Origin: Epiperipatus broadwayi
Taxonomy: Eukaryota > Onychophora > Udeonychophora > Euonychophora > Peripatidae
Reading direction: 5' to 3'
Assembly: GCA_028023455.1 (NCBI GenBank)
Contig: JAQFVV010006626.1
Span: 434,001 to 498,000, forward strand
Length of the DNA: 64,000 bases
Numbering within the stretch: position 1 is the first letter of the stretch; every line of letters begins with the position of its first letter. Below are positions 1 to 12,407 of this stretch, one piece after another. The notes below the pieces were generated by a model, which was given only the letters and a program-made list of their open reading frames with translations, did no database searches and was not told the origin of the DNA. Position numbers and translations under genes: made by a program.

Positions 1-3000
1 CAGGTGAAACTATTTTTAAGAGAAATAATTAACTCAATTTTTAGGAATTGGTCTTGAAGAGAGTGGCACATTTAAAATAAAAACGAATCACAATATTCGC
101 AACTAAATATTTTAAGATTGTAAAACAAAAAACTTAATCAGACCATAGTCAATCCATCATGATGTGTTAAGAACAAAAGAAAGTGGACAGCCCCAGCATT
201 CAGCATTACATTATCAACATAGTCTCTATTCACCTGCCCTGTTTCAGAGTCATTAAGAAATAAAACAAATGGTCTGCGCCATTAGCAAACCTAAAATATT
301 TCAGGTGAAAGTATGAAAATCACCAAGGCTAACTAAGCTCAGATTGCCCCAGTTCTTCCCATTTTGTCTTTCATATCCTGATGAAAAATTCATGTCCAGT
401 GAAATTATCATGTGGTTTAATTCTGATTTAGAAATTGCAAAGAACAAAAGACAAGTAATCAAGCAAAATGCTGGAAAGGCAAAATACAAGTACTGGAGAA
501 TGTATTTTTAGAATTTAAATATAAAATTGTACTGAGCTATTAAAGATCACATAAATGTTATACAGATTGACCCAGATTGGATCAACACAAAATAAATAAG
601 CATTAAATATTATTACGAATATCATTTTATGGGCGACACATCTCTCCCTTCAAAACAAAATCCCACTGATATTTCAATTAACATTTTATTACTCTCTATT
701 ACATTTTAGCACAAATATATTTTTTAAACCCCCTCCTTTTCACTCTTTAAAAATGAAATAATATAACTAAATAAAATCTCATGCTTGAATCTAGCGTCTC
801 CCCCACAACTAAACCATGTACACAGAAATATGTCAAAAACACATAATAACATAAAATGGTTTTATCTCAACAAAACAAAGGTTGCTCAAAATATTAATCA
901 TTCAGAACTAGAGAGTAATTCATTTTATTTACCAACAAACATTGGTCAGGAAATAGGAAGCAAAATATTTTATTAGATAAAACTTTTGTCGAGATGTAAC
1001 AAATTGGCATATATTCATTTCATTTAAGTAAATAATAATAATATTTTCTAAATTGCATTAAAAGAAAGTTTGGCAATAAGAGGCATAACTTTAAGACAGA
1101 CAGAATGAGAGTAAAGACATTAGATTTAAAGTGATAGCAAGTAAAATTTACAGAAATTTAGTTAAACATTTATATTACATTAAGGGGATTTCATTTTAGA
1201 AAACATTAAAAGTAGCAAAAATTACATCATTGGGTCAACTGGAGTTTTTGAAGAATAAATTAGGCGGTTAGAAATAAACAAATTGGGAACATATTACCTA
1301 ATTTATTCTGAGTCCTTGTGGAAGTTTGGATCCCAGGATGAAATACAAATTTCTGCACAGGCATAGCTAGCTATGTATTTTAATATGAGACTTCAAAGTT
1401 CAGCAGTCCACAATTACACATTTTGATGAAGTTTTTACAGAATATGGTATTTGATGATCATATTTGGGATAGTGGGAAGATGGACAGGCTACAAGAACAT
1501 CTACACCGCTACCATGCTTTTAAACATTTTATTGAAAATTTTACCAGCGTGGCTTCATCAGGCACTCACTGACAAAAACTATGACTGGCTGACCTCTATT
1601 GTTCTCCTAGGCTATTTATACCCTTTTCTGACTATTTTTGGGAAATTCCCTGTTTCATTTGCCCAAGGTTACATGGCTATGTAGAAATTCCAGTGACCGC
1701 AATTATTGACCTAAAGTAGATTTGCAATGTATTTTTGAGATCCACTCTCCTGATAAACCCAATGATTTTATTATTTCAAGTCTATTTTTAATTAACTTTA
1801 GATTTGAAAAATTTATGTTTCAAATCTCCTTTCCATTTTAATTTTACTTTAATTAGAAAATTACATTACCATTTTGTTAATGGATATTTTTTGTTTGATG
1901 CTACAGAATGTTAGTAGGGTTTATCATGAAAGCAAATCTCCAGAATAAAATACTTAAAAAAAATAGCATATTAAAATTTATTTATCGATTTTTATAAAAG
2001 TTTCCATCTGTAATTATATATATGTGTGTATTCTTTATATATATATATCAGCCTTTTCAATATTTATAATAAAACATTTTAAATAGAAAATTGATATTTT
2101 AATTACTTATTTGTTGGACTAAAATGAAATGTATATAAAATGACAGATGGAAAGTTTTATAAACATCATAACATGTGTGGATCTGGTTTGATCCTAGTTT
2201 AGCAATCTAGAAAGACGTGAAGTGTGGACCTGACCTACAGATCCATTGATTCAATATATTATATTTATATATTGGATTATACCAATCAGTTAATATTATT
2301 GATATTTTTAGAAAAAAATAAATTTATTTAAATTTTCCAATTAAATTCAACTATTACTAAAAGCATACAGGTTAGTATATGAACAATGTTTGGAGAGATA
2401 TTATTTTTTTTTTTCAGATGTTGTTGTCTGATCAATAACAGTACTAGCGTAGATTCTTGCATATTGAATTTTAGGATAACACTCTAACTAACTGAACCTA
2501 TATTTTTGTGCATTTGTAAAATCCATGGATTCTCTTTTTTAAATTGAGGCAACATTTTAATATATATATATAAATTAATAATTATTCTTACAAATTTATA
2601 TAGATATTATCTATATTTAATTTATTTGTTAATCAATATTTAATATTATTGATTAATTTTTATATAAAATGGTTTGATTTAGTTTAATTATTTGCAGAAA
2701 GTGCTAATACATGATAGCAAAATAAATTAGAAAAGTATTTAAAATAAACAGGCAACATTTTATATAACTTTATTATAATAAAAAGAAATGGGAAGAATAT
2801 GATTAGTCATATTAATTAATAAGTGTAGTTAGTATGACATACCATAATATAGTTGTTTGCATAAAAGGCTAAAACCCATTACTAAAGAATTTGTAGATTC
2901 CATAAAAAATCTTATGGACTTATAAAAACTATATATTATTTGGAGTCTGAATGTTGTTTACGATTTAATCAAAATTGTATTAATGTCAATTAGAAATCAA

Positions 3001-3726
3001 AACAGAAATCGTAATATATTATTTTCTTAGATTTTAATTTAAAAAGATGAAAAATAATTTTACTAACTATTCCAATTATCCTATGATAGTCGAGTAATTA
3101 TTACAGTTATGACTACATTGTTTAATATTTAAAAAAAGTCTAGTTGAAACTGAACATCAATCACTTAAAATACAATGTTATATTTGATTTCTGCATTGAT
3201 CAAAACAATAACAAATTCTTGACATATAAGCTCTGAAATATCAATTTCCCACAGGTCACATAGTCAGAAAAATTATCAAAAGCAAAATATTATTTTCATT
3301 TACATTTGAAAAATGTTTAATATTTTAAAATTAAATTGATATATACTATTTTTTAAAAGGATTTCAGTAAAGAAGGAACTACTAATTCCATTTAAAATTG
3401 AAAACATGTATATAATATATAATTTTTGAAAACAAAATCTACCATTTATATTGTTACATTTAGACAAATTACTATATGGACCTTAATCTTAACAACTGCA
3501 CAGCTAAATATAAATATATATGGTATAATTTATTATGCAGTCAGAGAAAAACATGTGGCATAAAAAATAACAAGCAATAATCTTTCTTGTAGACATCATT
3601 TTTTTTATTGAATCATAAAATATGTTAATAAATTTATACTTTAATTATTGAAAAAGATATAACTATACAATTTCATATATTGTAAAAAATAAAAATATAT
3701 TTTTAAAAATGTAAAATACTTTGGTT
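1..3726. other. AT-rich non-coding stretch
   Basis: No convincing gene. Short open frames here (for example a 77-codon frame at 1451-1684 +) match nothing I recognise. A hairpin is visible: a 21-base arm at 1991-2011 (TTTATAAAAGTTTCCATCTG and one more T) is complementary, with one mismatch, to 2143-2163, and the loop is TA-rich. It may be a small palindromic element. Confidence 0.5.
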
Positions 3727-3742
3727 AAAAATGTAAAAGATT

Positions 3743-3848
3743 AGTCAAACGTTGTTAGCCGAAAGGTCATCGCAGCAACCTTGCAAGCAAGTAGTTGGTT
3801 GCAGACGGTTGTGGGTTCGCCTCCGGCCGATGCTATGACATATGAAAA
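3743..3848 (+). mobile_element. tRNA-derived SINE, copy 1
   Basis: Short SINE with a tRNA-like head: box A-like TTAGCCGAAAGGT near 3755 and box B-like GGTTGTGGGTTCGCCTCC near 3810, then a conserved end (GGCCGATGCTATGACATATG) and an A tail. It is flanked by a 16-bp direct duplication AAAAATGTAAAAGATT at 3727-3742 and 3849-3864, which marks the exact insertion and indicates target-primed reverse transcription by a LINE. Of the seven copies in the window this one has the best-preserved boxes. No coding capacity is expected. Confidence 0.88.
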
Positions 3849-4482
3849 AAAAATGTAAAAGATTTTAATGAAAATTAGAAAATTGTATATGTACAAAGTA
3901 CATAATATAATATAATTTTTTATATAATTAACTAATTAAATGATTTAAAGCTAGACAATAAATTAAAGTTTTTTTAAAAAACGATTTAATGCGAGATTTG
4001 AATGCTAATGGAAACTGAAAGTATAATGAATGTAAAGGTTAAACACTTTTAGTTAATGTAAAGTATAAAAAATATAAAACCATTAAGTATAATTTAATAT
4101 CAAATATAATTGAAAGAGCAGCGTTTACATATATGAATATTAATAATGACATTTTAAAATAAATAAAGTTGATTTATAATATTTACTTTTTTTTTGATTT
4201 TCAGACATAAAACAATACATTAGTGTAGGCATTATGTAAATAAATATGATACATTCGTAAAAATGGTCATAGAGAGAGTAAAATTGTTGATCTAAAGTAT
4301 TACAGAAAGTAATATTTGTATTTTAATATTAATTCAGAGAAATAAATAAAGCTTTTTAAAGAAAAGGATTTTTAAAAATATTAAAGCGGCAGATGTTTTT
4401 CTATTACCTGGCTTGCAAATAGCCAATTATATTAATCCTGAAAAGATTCAGAAGTTGGGAATATGTAGTTTTTTTAATATGT

Positions 4483-4820
4483 AGGGTATATGAGCACAGA
4501 CTTTCACATGACCCACCAATGTCAACACTATCTCATAATACTGATATCCTTGAACACATATATGTTGCAAAGATAAATAATCACCAATATACGTATTTCA
4601 TGCTAAACCAGCAAGCATCAGTTGGTCCAGATTACCATCTCTACACATATATGCTATAAGTGCTCAGATATATATTAAGATAGCCAAACCTCATACTTTA
4701 ATGGACAGGCTTCAATCTACTCCACCCTCCAACTCTTCAACCATCCATACAATTGAAAATCTGATGATGGAATGCTCGAAGGCCAGCCTAAGGCTGAGAT
4801 TTTTGTCACACCCACATTGA
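4483..4820 (-). mobile_element. Family-2 hammerhead element, monomer (4.5 kb)
   Basis: Member of the dispersed element also found at 24, 26, 31, 36, 53 and 62 kb; its sense strand is the minus strand. On minus the order is: 5' body (complement of about 4680-4820), hammerhead region (4584-4624), then the 3' tail ending in the complement of GGGTATATGAGCACAGAC. The ribozyme core is damaged: the first conserved block reads CTGATGC instead of CTGATGA. GAAA (complement of 4596-4599), stem II and the CCAA/TTGG proximal stem I remain. It is an isolated single copy; I found no target duplication. Confidence 0.75.
4584..4624 (-). ncRNA. Decayed hammerhead ribozyme motif
   Basis: On the minus strand: CCAA, CTGATGC, a stem-loop TTGCTGGTTTAGCAT, GAAA, short A/U helix III, TTGG. 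The final A of CUGANGA is C and the base pair closing stem II is U-U, so cleavage is probably lost. Read as the fossil of the motif that is intact at 31.2 and 36.7 kb. Confidence 0.55.
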
Positions 4821-5461
4821 GTAAAGCCATGGAGAAAATAATAAATCCTTACTAATTAGTAGAAACTATTTATTCCTTTTAGTATTTTTTAATATGTTTA
4901 GAATAATACTAAAAAATATTTTTGTCATTCAATATACTGTGTGAGCATTTAATTTTTTTATTAAAACTTATAATGTTCTAAAATCGAGAAGCAAAATAAA
5001 TCACTAAGAAGTTGAAAAATATTTTCAAAATATGATCAGTGATAATGAACTGTTGTTATCTGGTTACTTTACATAAAGTATATAACTTATATATACATAT
5101 AGAAGTCCTCTGTCTCTCCATATTCATCTTCCATAACTTTATTAATCCTTAATTTAAAAAAGAACTATAAAAAATTGAGCAAATTGCATATAAGAAGTTA
5201 TAAATTTCATATGCATGACTGACTATTTAAAATCCATAATAAATTATTTTTCAATCAGTCATTTAATTCAGTTATGCTGTTAGTCTATTTCTTTATCCAT
5301 ATATGTTACTGTACTGCCTTTCTATAATTGAATTACTATAGTTTTAATATTTACTTTGATGAGATCTAAATATTGTTTATTTTTAGGATTAAATTGTAGA
5401 GTAGCTTTGGAAGATTTGAAATACCAGGCACTCTTAAACCTGCAACCTAATTGTAAATATA

Positions 5462-5765
5462 GGGGATTTAAACTCAGACTTTCAAGCACCCTTTAACTAT
5501 CCATAGTGTCTCATATCACTAATACACTTGACCCATACATATAGAAAACATAAATAATTACCAATAAATGTATTTTGTGCTAACCATCTCTTATACATAT
5601 ATATAATCAGTGCCCAGTTTATATTAAGATAGCAAATCCTTACACTTTAATGAACAGGCTTCAACCTACTCCTACCTCCAACTTTTCAGCCATCCATACC
5701 ATTTTGAAAAATCTGTGATAGAAATTTCCAAATCCTGCTGATGCCAATATTGTTGAGTAGCTATG
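5462..5765 (-). mobile_element. Family-2 hammerhead element, HHR region deleted
   Basis: Minus-sense copy recognisable by the shared segments around 5610-5700 (complement of the common 5' body with ATTAAAGTGTAAGGATTTGC) and the 3' tail at 5462-5500. On minus the tail contains GTCTGAGTTTAAATCCCC, a decayed tRNA box-B-like sequence. The hammerhead core is missing: at about 5575-5590 the sequence jumps from the helix-III side to the stem-I side. It lies less than 1 kb from the 4.5-kb copy in the same orientation. Confidence 0.6.
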
Positions 5766-5769
5766 GGTA

Positions 5770-8054
5770 TATAGGTTATATATGTATTGGTTTAATATTA
5801 TCCATGGTTTTGTCTTTATATGAAATCTTGAAACTGACTAAAAGTCGATATAAATGAACTTAGGTATCTATATAAATATTCATGATATTCATCAGTTAAG
5901 CAAAAAAAATGCTATTTTAATTTTACTGCTGTTAAATACAAATATGAAAATAACAATTAAAAATTGAAATTGATAATTATCCTTTTTTATCATGTACTTT
6001 TTTACTCTCAGTTTGAATTAAAATGCTAATTGGCTTAGCTATGTTTGTATTGAATAGAAGAGGATGTTTTACTATTAGTATTCTACTATTTTAAATATAG
6101 AAAAAAATACTAAATTATGAGAATTAATTTCAACATATATTTATAAACCAATTGATGTATTGAAATTATTTTTAAAATATTTCTATCAATAAATGTAAAT
6201 TTTGAAATAAAATCCTAAGTAAAATTATAGCATTTCATCATATTTACTCATTAATAAAGAACTTCATTATATACTGTAATAGATCGAATATTACAAAGCC
6301 ATGATAGAGTTATCCTGTTTATTTATGCCCTGCAAATGCATGTATGCTAAACTTTTTATAGCTCACTGGTTTGGAGCCATTGGTAAAAGATTAAAAATGT
6401 ACAATGAGAAATATAACTCCAATATAACTTGAATAAAAATGTAGTCCAGTCATTGGTCACCCTGTGTAACAGAATGAAAATAATGCCTGAAGTTGGACAT
6501 CGTTTGTAATTGAATAAAATGTAAATTAAAAAATAATGATCTTAATTTTGTAATGTCTGTAAATAATAGTATTGGTTGTAACTGAATAAATACAATATAT
6601 AAAACTAACAAATGCTAATCCATAAATAATCATGCAATGATAAAAATAATCCTTTATCTAATCACATAGTTGAGTGTTAACTATACCAAAGCAAAGCAGT
6701 AATGATAATCTTTATTGCATAGCATCATGAATTCAAGTAGCATTTTGAAATACATAGAAATCAAAGTAATTATCCTTTCAAATATCCTAAATATTATCGT
6801 TTCTTAAAATAAATTAAAATAAAGCAATTAAATCAAACATCATTATCTCAAAACCATGATATATGCTTCAGATAGATTTCGGTCATAAATGAATAAAACT
6901 AATAATAAATCATTAAACAACTAAACTGTAATATACCCAAGTAATCAAACATTGCATTTAATAATATAAAATTATAACTAAAATTTAACATTGTTTATAT
7001 CTAAATAAAATAGTTAATGATTGATTGAGATGACAACTTTAATATGTCATATAAGTTTACAATATCTATAATTTTTAAACAAATATACAACTCAATAATT
7101 AATTGTAAATTCCAATTAAATGAAATAATAAATTATACTAACTCAACCATGCTATATTTTTATATTGATTTTACTCTTACTAATTAAGTTAATTATAATA
7201 AAATAAATACTCAATAATGATGTAATATGAATAAGCCTATTACATAAGCTTAAATCCTTCAAGTCCAATCAGATCAATATATAAACGAAACAGTAGATTT
7301 TCTAATGAATATTTATTCAAGTATAATACTTAAACATATCAATTTATTTTTAATTTCATGTAGCTAGACTACTAAAACTCTATGTTATAACTATCAAGAC
7401 ATATAATTATAATTATTAGTATTTATTATAATCAAATATGAATATTAACATTTAATATTTAAATTGGATTTATAATCTTGATCAATTAAATTTAAATATA
7501 ATCAAAGCAAACTCTTCTGATTTGTAACAGAATAGAATATATTACTATCAGCTTTATAATTGAATAAGACTAAGGTCTTATTGGCTAATTATAAACTTAA
7601 TATAATACTTATTTAAACAATAACAATTTAAATAAAACATGCAAAAATTTGACTACAATTTTCTTTATTTACCTTCAATAAATATTTTGTATTCTCACTA
7701 ATTATCAAATCGATATTGATAAAATTTCCATTTTAATATGATTGCTATTTGTAATTAAAGAAATAGTTACAACAACTTATAAAACAACATGAAATTCAGT
7801 AATTTATTACAATACCAAGTGTGTACTTAGTTAGATAATAGCCATTGAATTCAATGCAAAGAAAATGATATATGTACATAATCATACTCACCAATCCTGA
7901 AATTAGCTTCCCAAGTTATTTTATGGTTATCTTAAATAACTTATGTTGTATAGTCAGTTCATCTTGCCCTCTCAAATGCTATTAATCAATGAATTTGTAT
8001 TGCACAATTGAACAATAGTAAGACACACTTGTTTGCTTTAAGATAAATTAAAAT
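5770..8054. other. AT-rich stretch, nothing recognised
   Basis: About 2.3 kb of A/T-dominated sequence with frequent stops in all frames. I see no element, repeat array or RNA structure that I can support. Confidence 0.5.
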
Positions 8055-8064
8055 TTATTAATAA

Positions 8065-8176
8065 ATGATGTCGTGTTGTTAGCCAAGAGGTCATTGCAGC
8101 CACCTTGCAAGCAAGTAGTTGGTTGCAGATGGTTGTGGGTTTGCCTTCTGGCCAATGTTATGGCATATGAAAAAAA
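8065..8176 (+). mobile_element. tRNA-derived SINE, copy 2
   Basis: Same SINE as at 3.75 kb: GTTGTTAGCCAAGAGGTCAT head, GGTTGTGGGTTTGCC box-B region, GGCATATGAAAAAA tail. CpG positions of copy 1 have changed to TpG/CpA, so this copy is older. A 10-bp duplication TTATTAATAA (8055-8064 and 8177-8186) flanks it. Confidence 0.82.
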
Positions 8177-8428
8177 TTATTAATAACTGAATATCAATTA
8201 TATACTAAAAATATGTACATGGTGAATAGATCATAAACAATTAATATATATATAACTATGATCTAATTGTATGTCTGATAGATCATCAATTGACATTAAT
8301 TTAATATTTAAATAGGTAATTACACATCAATCTTTAGTTATTGTATACTAAATGCAAACACATATCTTTATGTAGTACAAAAAAATGTTGAAAATTAATA
8401 CTTTCTGAAATATAAAAGTGTTGAAGAT

Positions 8429-8765
8429 TTTTTTTTTTTGACCTGATATATCCACATTGTAGTGTATCGTGGAAGAAGTAGTCTATGTTGCAACATGTTG
8501 GGTTCTACTAGAGAGGCGTTGATTTCACACTACATGTATCCCAGCTGATAAGTTAGCATTATTGGGTCAACCTCAAAAGGGGTGGGCAATACCAACAAAA
8601 TAGTACATATTTACTTATGTATCAATCTGCTAGTGCAGAGAATGGGTCTGGCATACATCTACCAGACCAATGTCAGCAATGGATGAGCCAACATTAACTA
8701 AGTGTATTTATTATTCATCTGTACAATTTTATTATGTCAATAAATATATTTTTAAAATTTAAAAA
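8429..8765 (+). mobile_element. Poly(A)-tailed retrocopy with 15-bp target duplication
   Basis: A block of more balanced base composition than its surroundings, ending in an AATAAA signal (about 8740) and an A-rich tail of about 10 bases, is flanked by perfect copies of AAAAGTGTTGAAGAT at 8414-8428 and 8766-8780. These are hallmarks of LINE-mediated retrotransposition of a polyadenylated RNA. No long frame or known protein is visible, so it may be a processed copy of an untranslated region or non-coding RNA, or a SINE lacking a tRNA head. It begins with a T run, which is unusual. Confidence 0.7.
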
Positions 8766-8818
8766 AAAAGTGTTGAAGATATATCTTCTTTCTACACTTC
8801 ATACAAGCGTATAGTTGA

Positions 8819-8841
8819 TATATATATATATATATATATAT

Positions 8842-8876
<35 letters not shown>
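8819..8876. repeat. (TA)n microsatellite
   Basis: Two TA runs separated by CA, directly abutting the first unit of the hammerhead tandem array. Confidence 0.95.
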
Positions 8877-8878
<2 letters not shown>

Positions 8879-8883
8879 TCTAA

Positions 8884-8941
8884 TGTCCCAACTCCTCACT
8901 GAAGAGACCTATAGGTCGAAACCGGTCTGGGGATGGGGACA
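8884..8941 (+). ncRNA. Type-I hammerhead ribozyme, unit 1
   Basis: Hand fold. Distal stem I: TGTCCC (8884-8889) pairs with GGGACA (8936-8941). Internal loop: AAC against TG. Proximal stem I: TCCTCA (8893-8898) pairs with TGGGGA (8928-8933), one G-U. Core 1: CTGAAGA (8899-8905), fitting CUGANGA. Stem II: GACC/GGTC with loop TATA (8906-8917). Core 2: GAAA (8918-8921). Minimal helix III: ACCGGT. Cleavage is predicted after C8927 in GGTC. All invariant core positions are present. The internal loop in stem I and loop 2 are where type-I hammerheads make their activating tertiary contact. Confidence 0.87.
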
Positions 8942-9304
8942 ATCCAAGACAAAAATGATTTGAATGCCTTCTCTTGTAGTAGCATTTATCATAAATAAAA
9001 AAAAAAAGCTTGTTTAGAGTTATTAGCACATTCTTAATTTTACATATTTGTAAGTGCAAGCTATATATAAGTCATGTGACATCTGACTTATTATTACTAT
9101 TATTATTTTGCTGTTGTGGCTTTAGCTAAATTAAAGAGCTCAGCCTACTAATATATGGAGTATCTGAATTAAGTTCAGGTCCATATGATTTTTTCAGTTC
9201 GAGAGCTGACTTTAAAGACATGTAGATGTCTAAAAGTTTCAGATCTTCTTCTAACAATTATCTTTTAGATAAATGCTTTGCTTGAGTTGGTTTTTTAGAT
9301 CTAA

Positions 9305-9362
9305 TGTCCCAACTCCTCACTGAAGAGACCCATAGGTCGAAACCGGTCTGGGGATGGAGACA
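9305..9362 (+). ncRNA. Type-I hammerhead ribozyme, unit 2
   Basis: Same fold as unit 1, with loop 2 CATA instead of TATA. One G-to-A change (9358) makes a single mismatch in the distal part of stem I. The core CTGAAGA, GACC/GGTC, GAAA is intact and cleavage is predicted after C9348, 421 nt from the unit-1 site. The RNA between the two cuts would be a unit-length monomer. Confidence 0.86.
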
Positions 9363-9726
9363 ATCCAAGATAAAAATGATTTGAATGCCTTCTCTTGTAG
9401 TAGCATTTATCATAAATAAAAAAAAAGCTTGTTTAGAGTTATTAGCACACTCTTAATTTTACATATTTGTAAGTGCAAGCTATATATAAGTCATGTGACA
9501 TCTGACTTGTTATTATTACTATTATTATTTTGCTGTTGTGGCTTTAGCTAAATTAAAGAGCTCAGCCTACTAATATATGGAGTATCTGAATTAAGTTCAG
9601 GTCCATATGATTTTTTCAGTTCGAGAGCTGACTTTAAAGACATGTAGATGTCTAAAAGTTTCAGATCTTCTTCTAACAATTATCTTTTAGATAAATGCTT
9701 TGCTTGAGTTGGTTTTTTAGATCTAA

Positions 9727-9784
9727 TGTCCCAACTCCTCACTGAAGAGACCCATAGGTCGAAACCGGTCTGGGGATGGGGACA
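9727..9784 (+). ncRNA. Type-I hammerhead ribozyme, unit 3
   Basis: Identical in fold to unit 1 (loop 2 CATA; distal stem I fully paired). Predicted cleavage after C9770, 422 nt from the unit-2 site. This unit is truncated about 110 bp downstream, but its ribozyme is complete and would release the 3' end of monomer 2. Confidence 0.86.
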
Positions 9785-9899
9785 ATCCAAGATAAAAATG
9801 ATTTGAATGCCTTCTCTTGTAGTAGCATTTATCATAAATAAAAAAAAAAGCTTGTTTAGAGTTATTAGCACACTCTTAATTTTATATATATATATTTGT

Positions 9900-12285
9900 T
9901 AATATAAATTTAAAAAAAAAAAAAAATAAAATAAATACTTATTACAATATAATCTTTTTGATCCCTAATATATGTGATATATCTGAAAATAATTTATAAT
10001 CACTAAATACAAAAATGAATATTTTAAATTAAAATAATAGTTACCATACTGCACAATATAAGTTAAACTATAAGTTAAACTTAGGAAAATGTAACTATCA
10101 TATTTTCAGGTATATGAATGAATTATATGGTTAAAATTATAAATTATTCATCAATAGCTACTGTACATTTGTAAATGAAGAGAAACAAAAAAAATATTGG
10201 AATGATAATGATAAATATAAATGATAGTTTTTAAATATGATATTTCCAGAATAGCATCAAATTTTTGATGTCTATATCATACCACAATCCAACAGCATGT
10301 CATTGTTTCAAAAAAGATATAAATATTCAAGCATATTTTATCAGTTCTGATATTTTGTAAATATATCCAGATTATCCTTTCAAATAATTATTATTGGTTT
10401 ATATGATATTACAAACACACCATCACTAATTTATATCCATGATGATATGAAGAAATACCATTTTATGAGAAAATGTGTGTCTAAAAAATACTACAAATGA
10501 TTAGATGCTGGCTTTATCCAGAACAATATAATGGAAGGTTAAACCGATTCATATTCATATCTTAGATAAAATGATTAATTGGTTTAACAAAATTACACTA
10601 GCAGATGAATATGATTCCTGTATACATTCTGATTTTGCTAGTATTTATACTCTATTAATAAAATATGGGTAACATCCATTTTAAAAAATAAAAATATTCA
10701 GATGGTCTATAACACAATGAACATTTTCAGTTATTTTTCATTTTTATAATAAATTATCACTCCTCCTAAATCTTTGACAAAGTACCCACTTCATAGGCAG
10801 ATAATATTAGTTTTCACCCTGCATTTTGTCCAATTAACTATATACTTTTAAAATAAATTTTTAAAAAAAAGTCATGTAAATAAATTTATATGTACCTTTA
10901 TTGAATCTAAAACAGGAGAGAGCTTTTTTTCTCAATTCACTCCTATTTATAACTTTTCCCATTTATGTCATAGAAAACTATGGTAATGCTCCAAGTTAAC
11001 TCTGGTTAATTTTGAGCAGTGCCTCTCTAATAAAAATTCTATTATACAAAAAATAAAATAAATATTTTTGGAATTATTATATACAAGAAAAATTTACATT
11101 TCGTAATAAAAATATTATTTTTCATTCTAACATAAATTAAACTTTCTGCACCACATTTTCAATATATTACACTGGAAATATACTTTTCAAGCAAATAAAA
11201 AGGAAAATACATTTAAAATATTAAACATTTAGTTGTATTGTTTATAATTTATTACTATGAATAGAGTAAGAAAATAGAAACATATAATAACAAACAATAA
11301 TAATTTATCCAAACTATATATTTTATTATTCACATTTTCCTTTTTAAAATAAATAAAATCAATTAAAAATATTACATAATACAATTAATAATAAACAATT
11401 TTATATCAATATTAGTTTCTTTATAAGAACACTGTTCAATGCTTAATAAATTATCATATCCACCATCAAAATCAAGCAAGAAAAAGAAATGTGACTGACA
11501 TTCTATCACATACTGAAACTCATCTCGAGTTTCAGTAGGTACAGTATAAATGATGTATTGGTGTCAATAATTAAAATATTCTTACGACTCTTGAATTGCT
11601 TACTACAATAAATTAAAAAATCAGTAAAATTTATTGCAGGTTAAAAAGTTAAAATTAAATTAGACATTAAAAAATTACATTTTAAATACCTATTAGATAA
11701 ATTTTGTGAAAAATATATTATTTGTTAGATAACAATTGACTTATTTTAAAAAAGCTTTTTTTTTAATATAATATTTTTTTATTGTATTATACAAATTTTG
11801 AACAACTTAATAATTTTATAAAATTAATATAATTATTCTTTATAGTATTAAATATCGCCTTTCAAGCGAAAAAAAAAAAAAAAACACGCTTTTGAAAAAA
11901 TCGACTTATGATCCGTAATTAATAAAAGAAGTAAATAATAGGTAATTTTAAAAATAAAAAAGGCTCTTTATCTAAAGCTAATATTTTACAACAGTTAAAA
12001 GATGATCGATATTACTTTTTTAATGCACAATGAGTTAATTGCTTGTTTAAAATTGCTTTAGAAAATTTTAATATTATTTTAAAACCTTTGTGACCTGTCA
12101 TAGTCCCAGAATATTACACCGGAAATTATAAATGACTATTTGAACACTGTGCGCTATTTAATCAGTTTAGATCTAATATATAAATTTTAAAGTTTAAATT
12201 AATTATTATTCAAAAGTTAAATAATGATATATTTATTTTAAAAAAATCCAGTACAATTTAAAGTAATTATATAAGTCAAAAATAC
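9900..12285. other. AT-rich stretch, nothing recognised
   Basis: Stops in all frames and no repeat that I can match elsewhere in the window. The longest homopolymer runs are A tracts near 9910 and 11870. Confidence 0.5.
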
Positions 12286-12296
12286 CAATAGTATTT

Positions 12297-12396
12297 TTTT
12301 TTCTCTCATATGTCATATCATCAGCCGGGACGCGAACCTACAACCGTCTGCAACCAACTACTTGCTTGCAAGGCGGATGCCATGACCTCTCGGCTA
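12297..12396 (-). mobile_element. tRNA-derived SINE, copy 3
   Basis: Antisense copy: on minus it starts TAGCCGAGAGGTCATGGCAT, has box-B-like GGTTGTAGGTTCGCGTCCC, ends GATATGACATATGAGAGAAA and then an A tail. An 11-bp duplication CAATAGTATTT (12286-12296 and 12397-12407) flanks it. Confidence 0.85.
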
Positions 12397-12407
12397 CAAT
12401 AGTATTT

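Larger units (their letters stand above)
8876..9900 (+). repeat. Tandem array of 421-bp hammerhead units (family 1)
   Basis: About 2.4 head-to-tail units start at 8876, 9297 and 9719 with AGATCTAATGTCCCAACTCC, spaced 421 and 422 bp. The first two are full and nearly identical; the third is cut in a TA run near 9890. Each unit carries a complete type-I hammerhead ribozyme on + near its start, then an A-rich tract, then about 250 bp of non-coding sequence. TA arrays bound both sides. Tandem HHR units of a few hundred bp are the known hallmark of retrozymes and of Penelope-like pseudo-LTRs. There is no RT in the array, so it would be non-autonomous. Confidence 0.9.

Noticed and set aside
1451-1684. 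77-codon frame with membrane-like composition
   Set aside because: No known motif; other frames of the same stretch are equally plausible but contain stops, and no splice or promoter context supports it.
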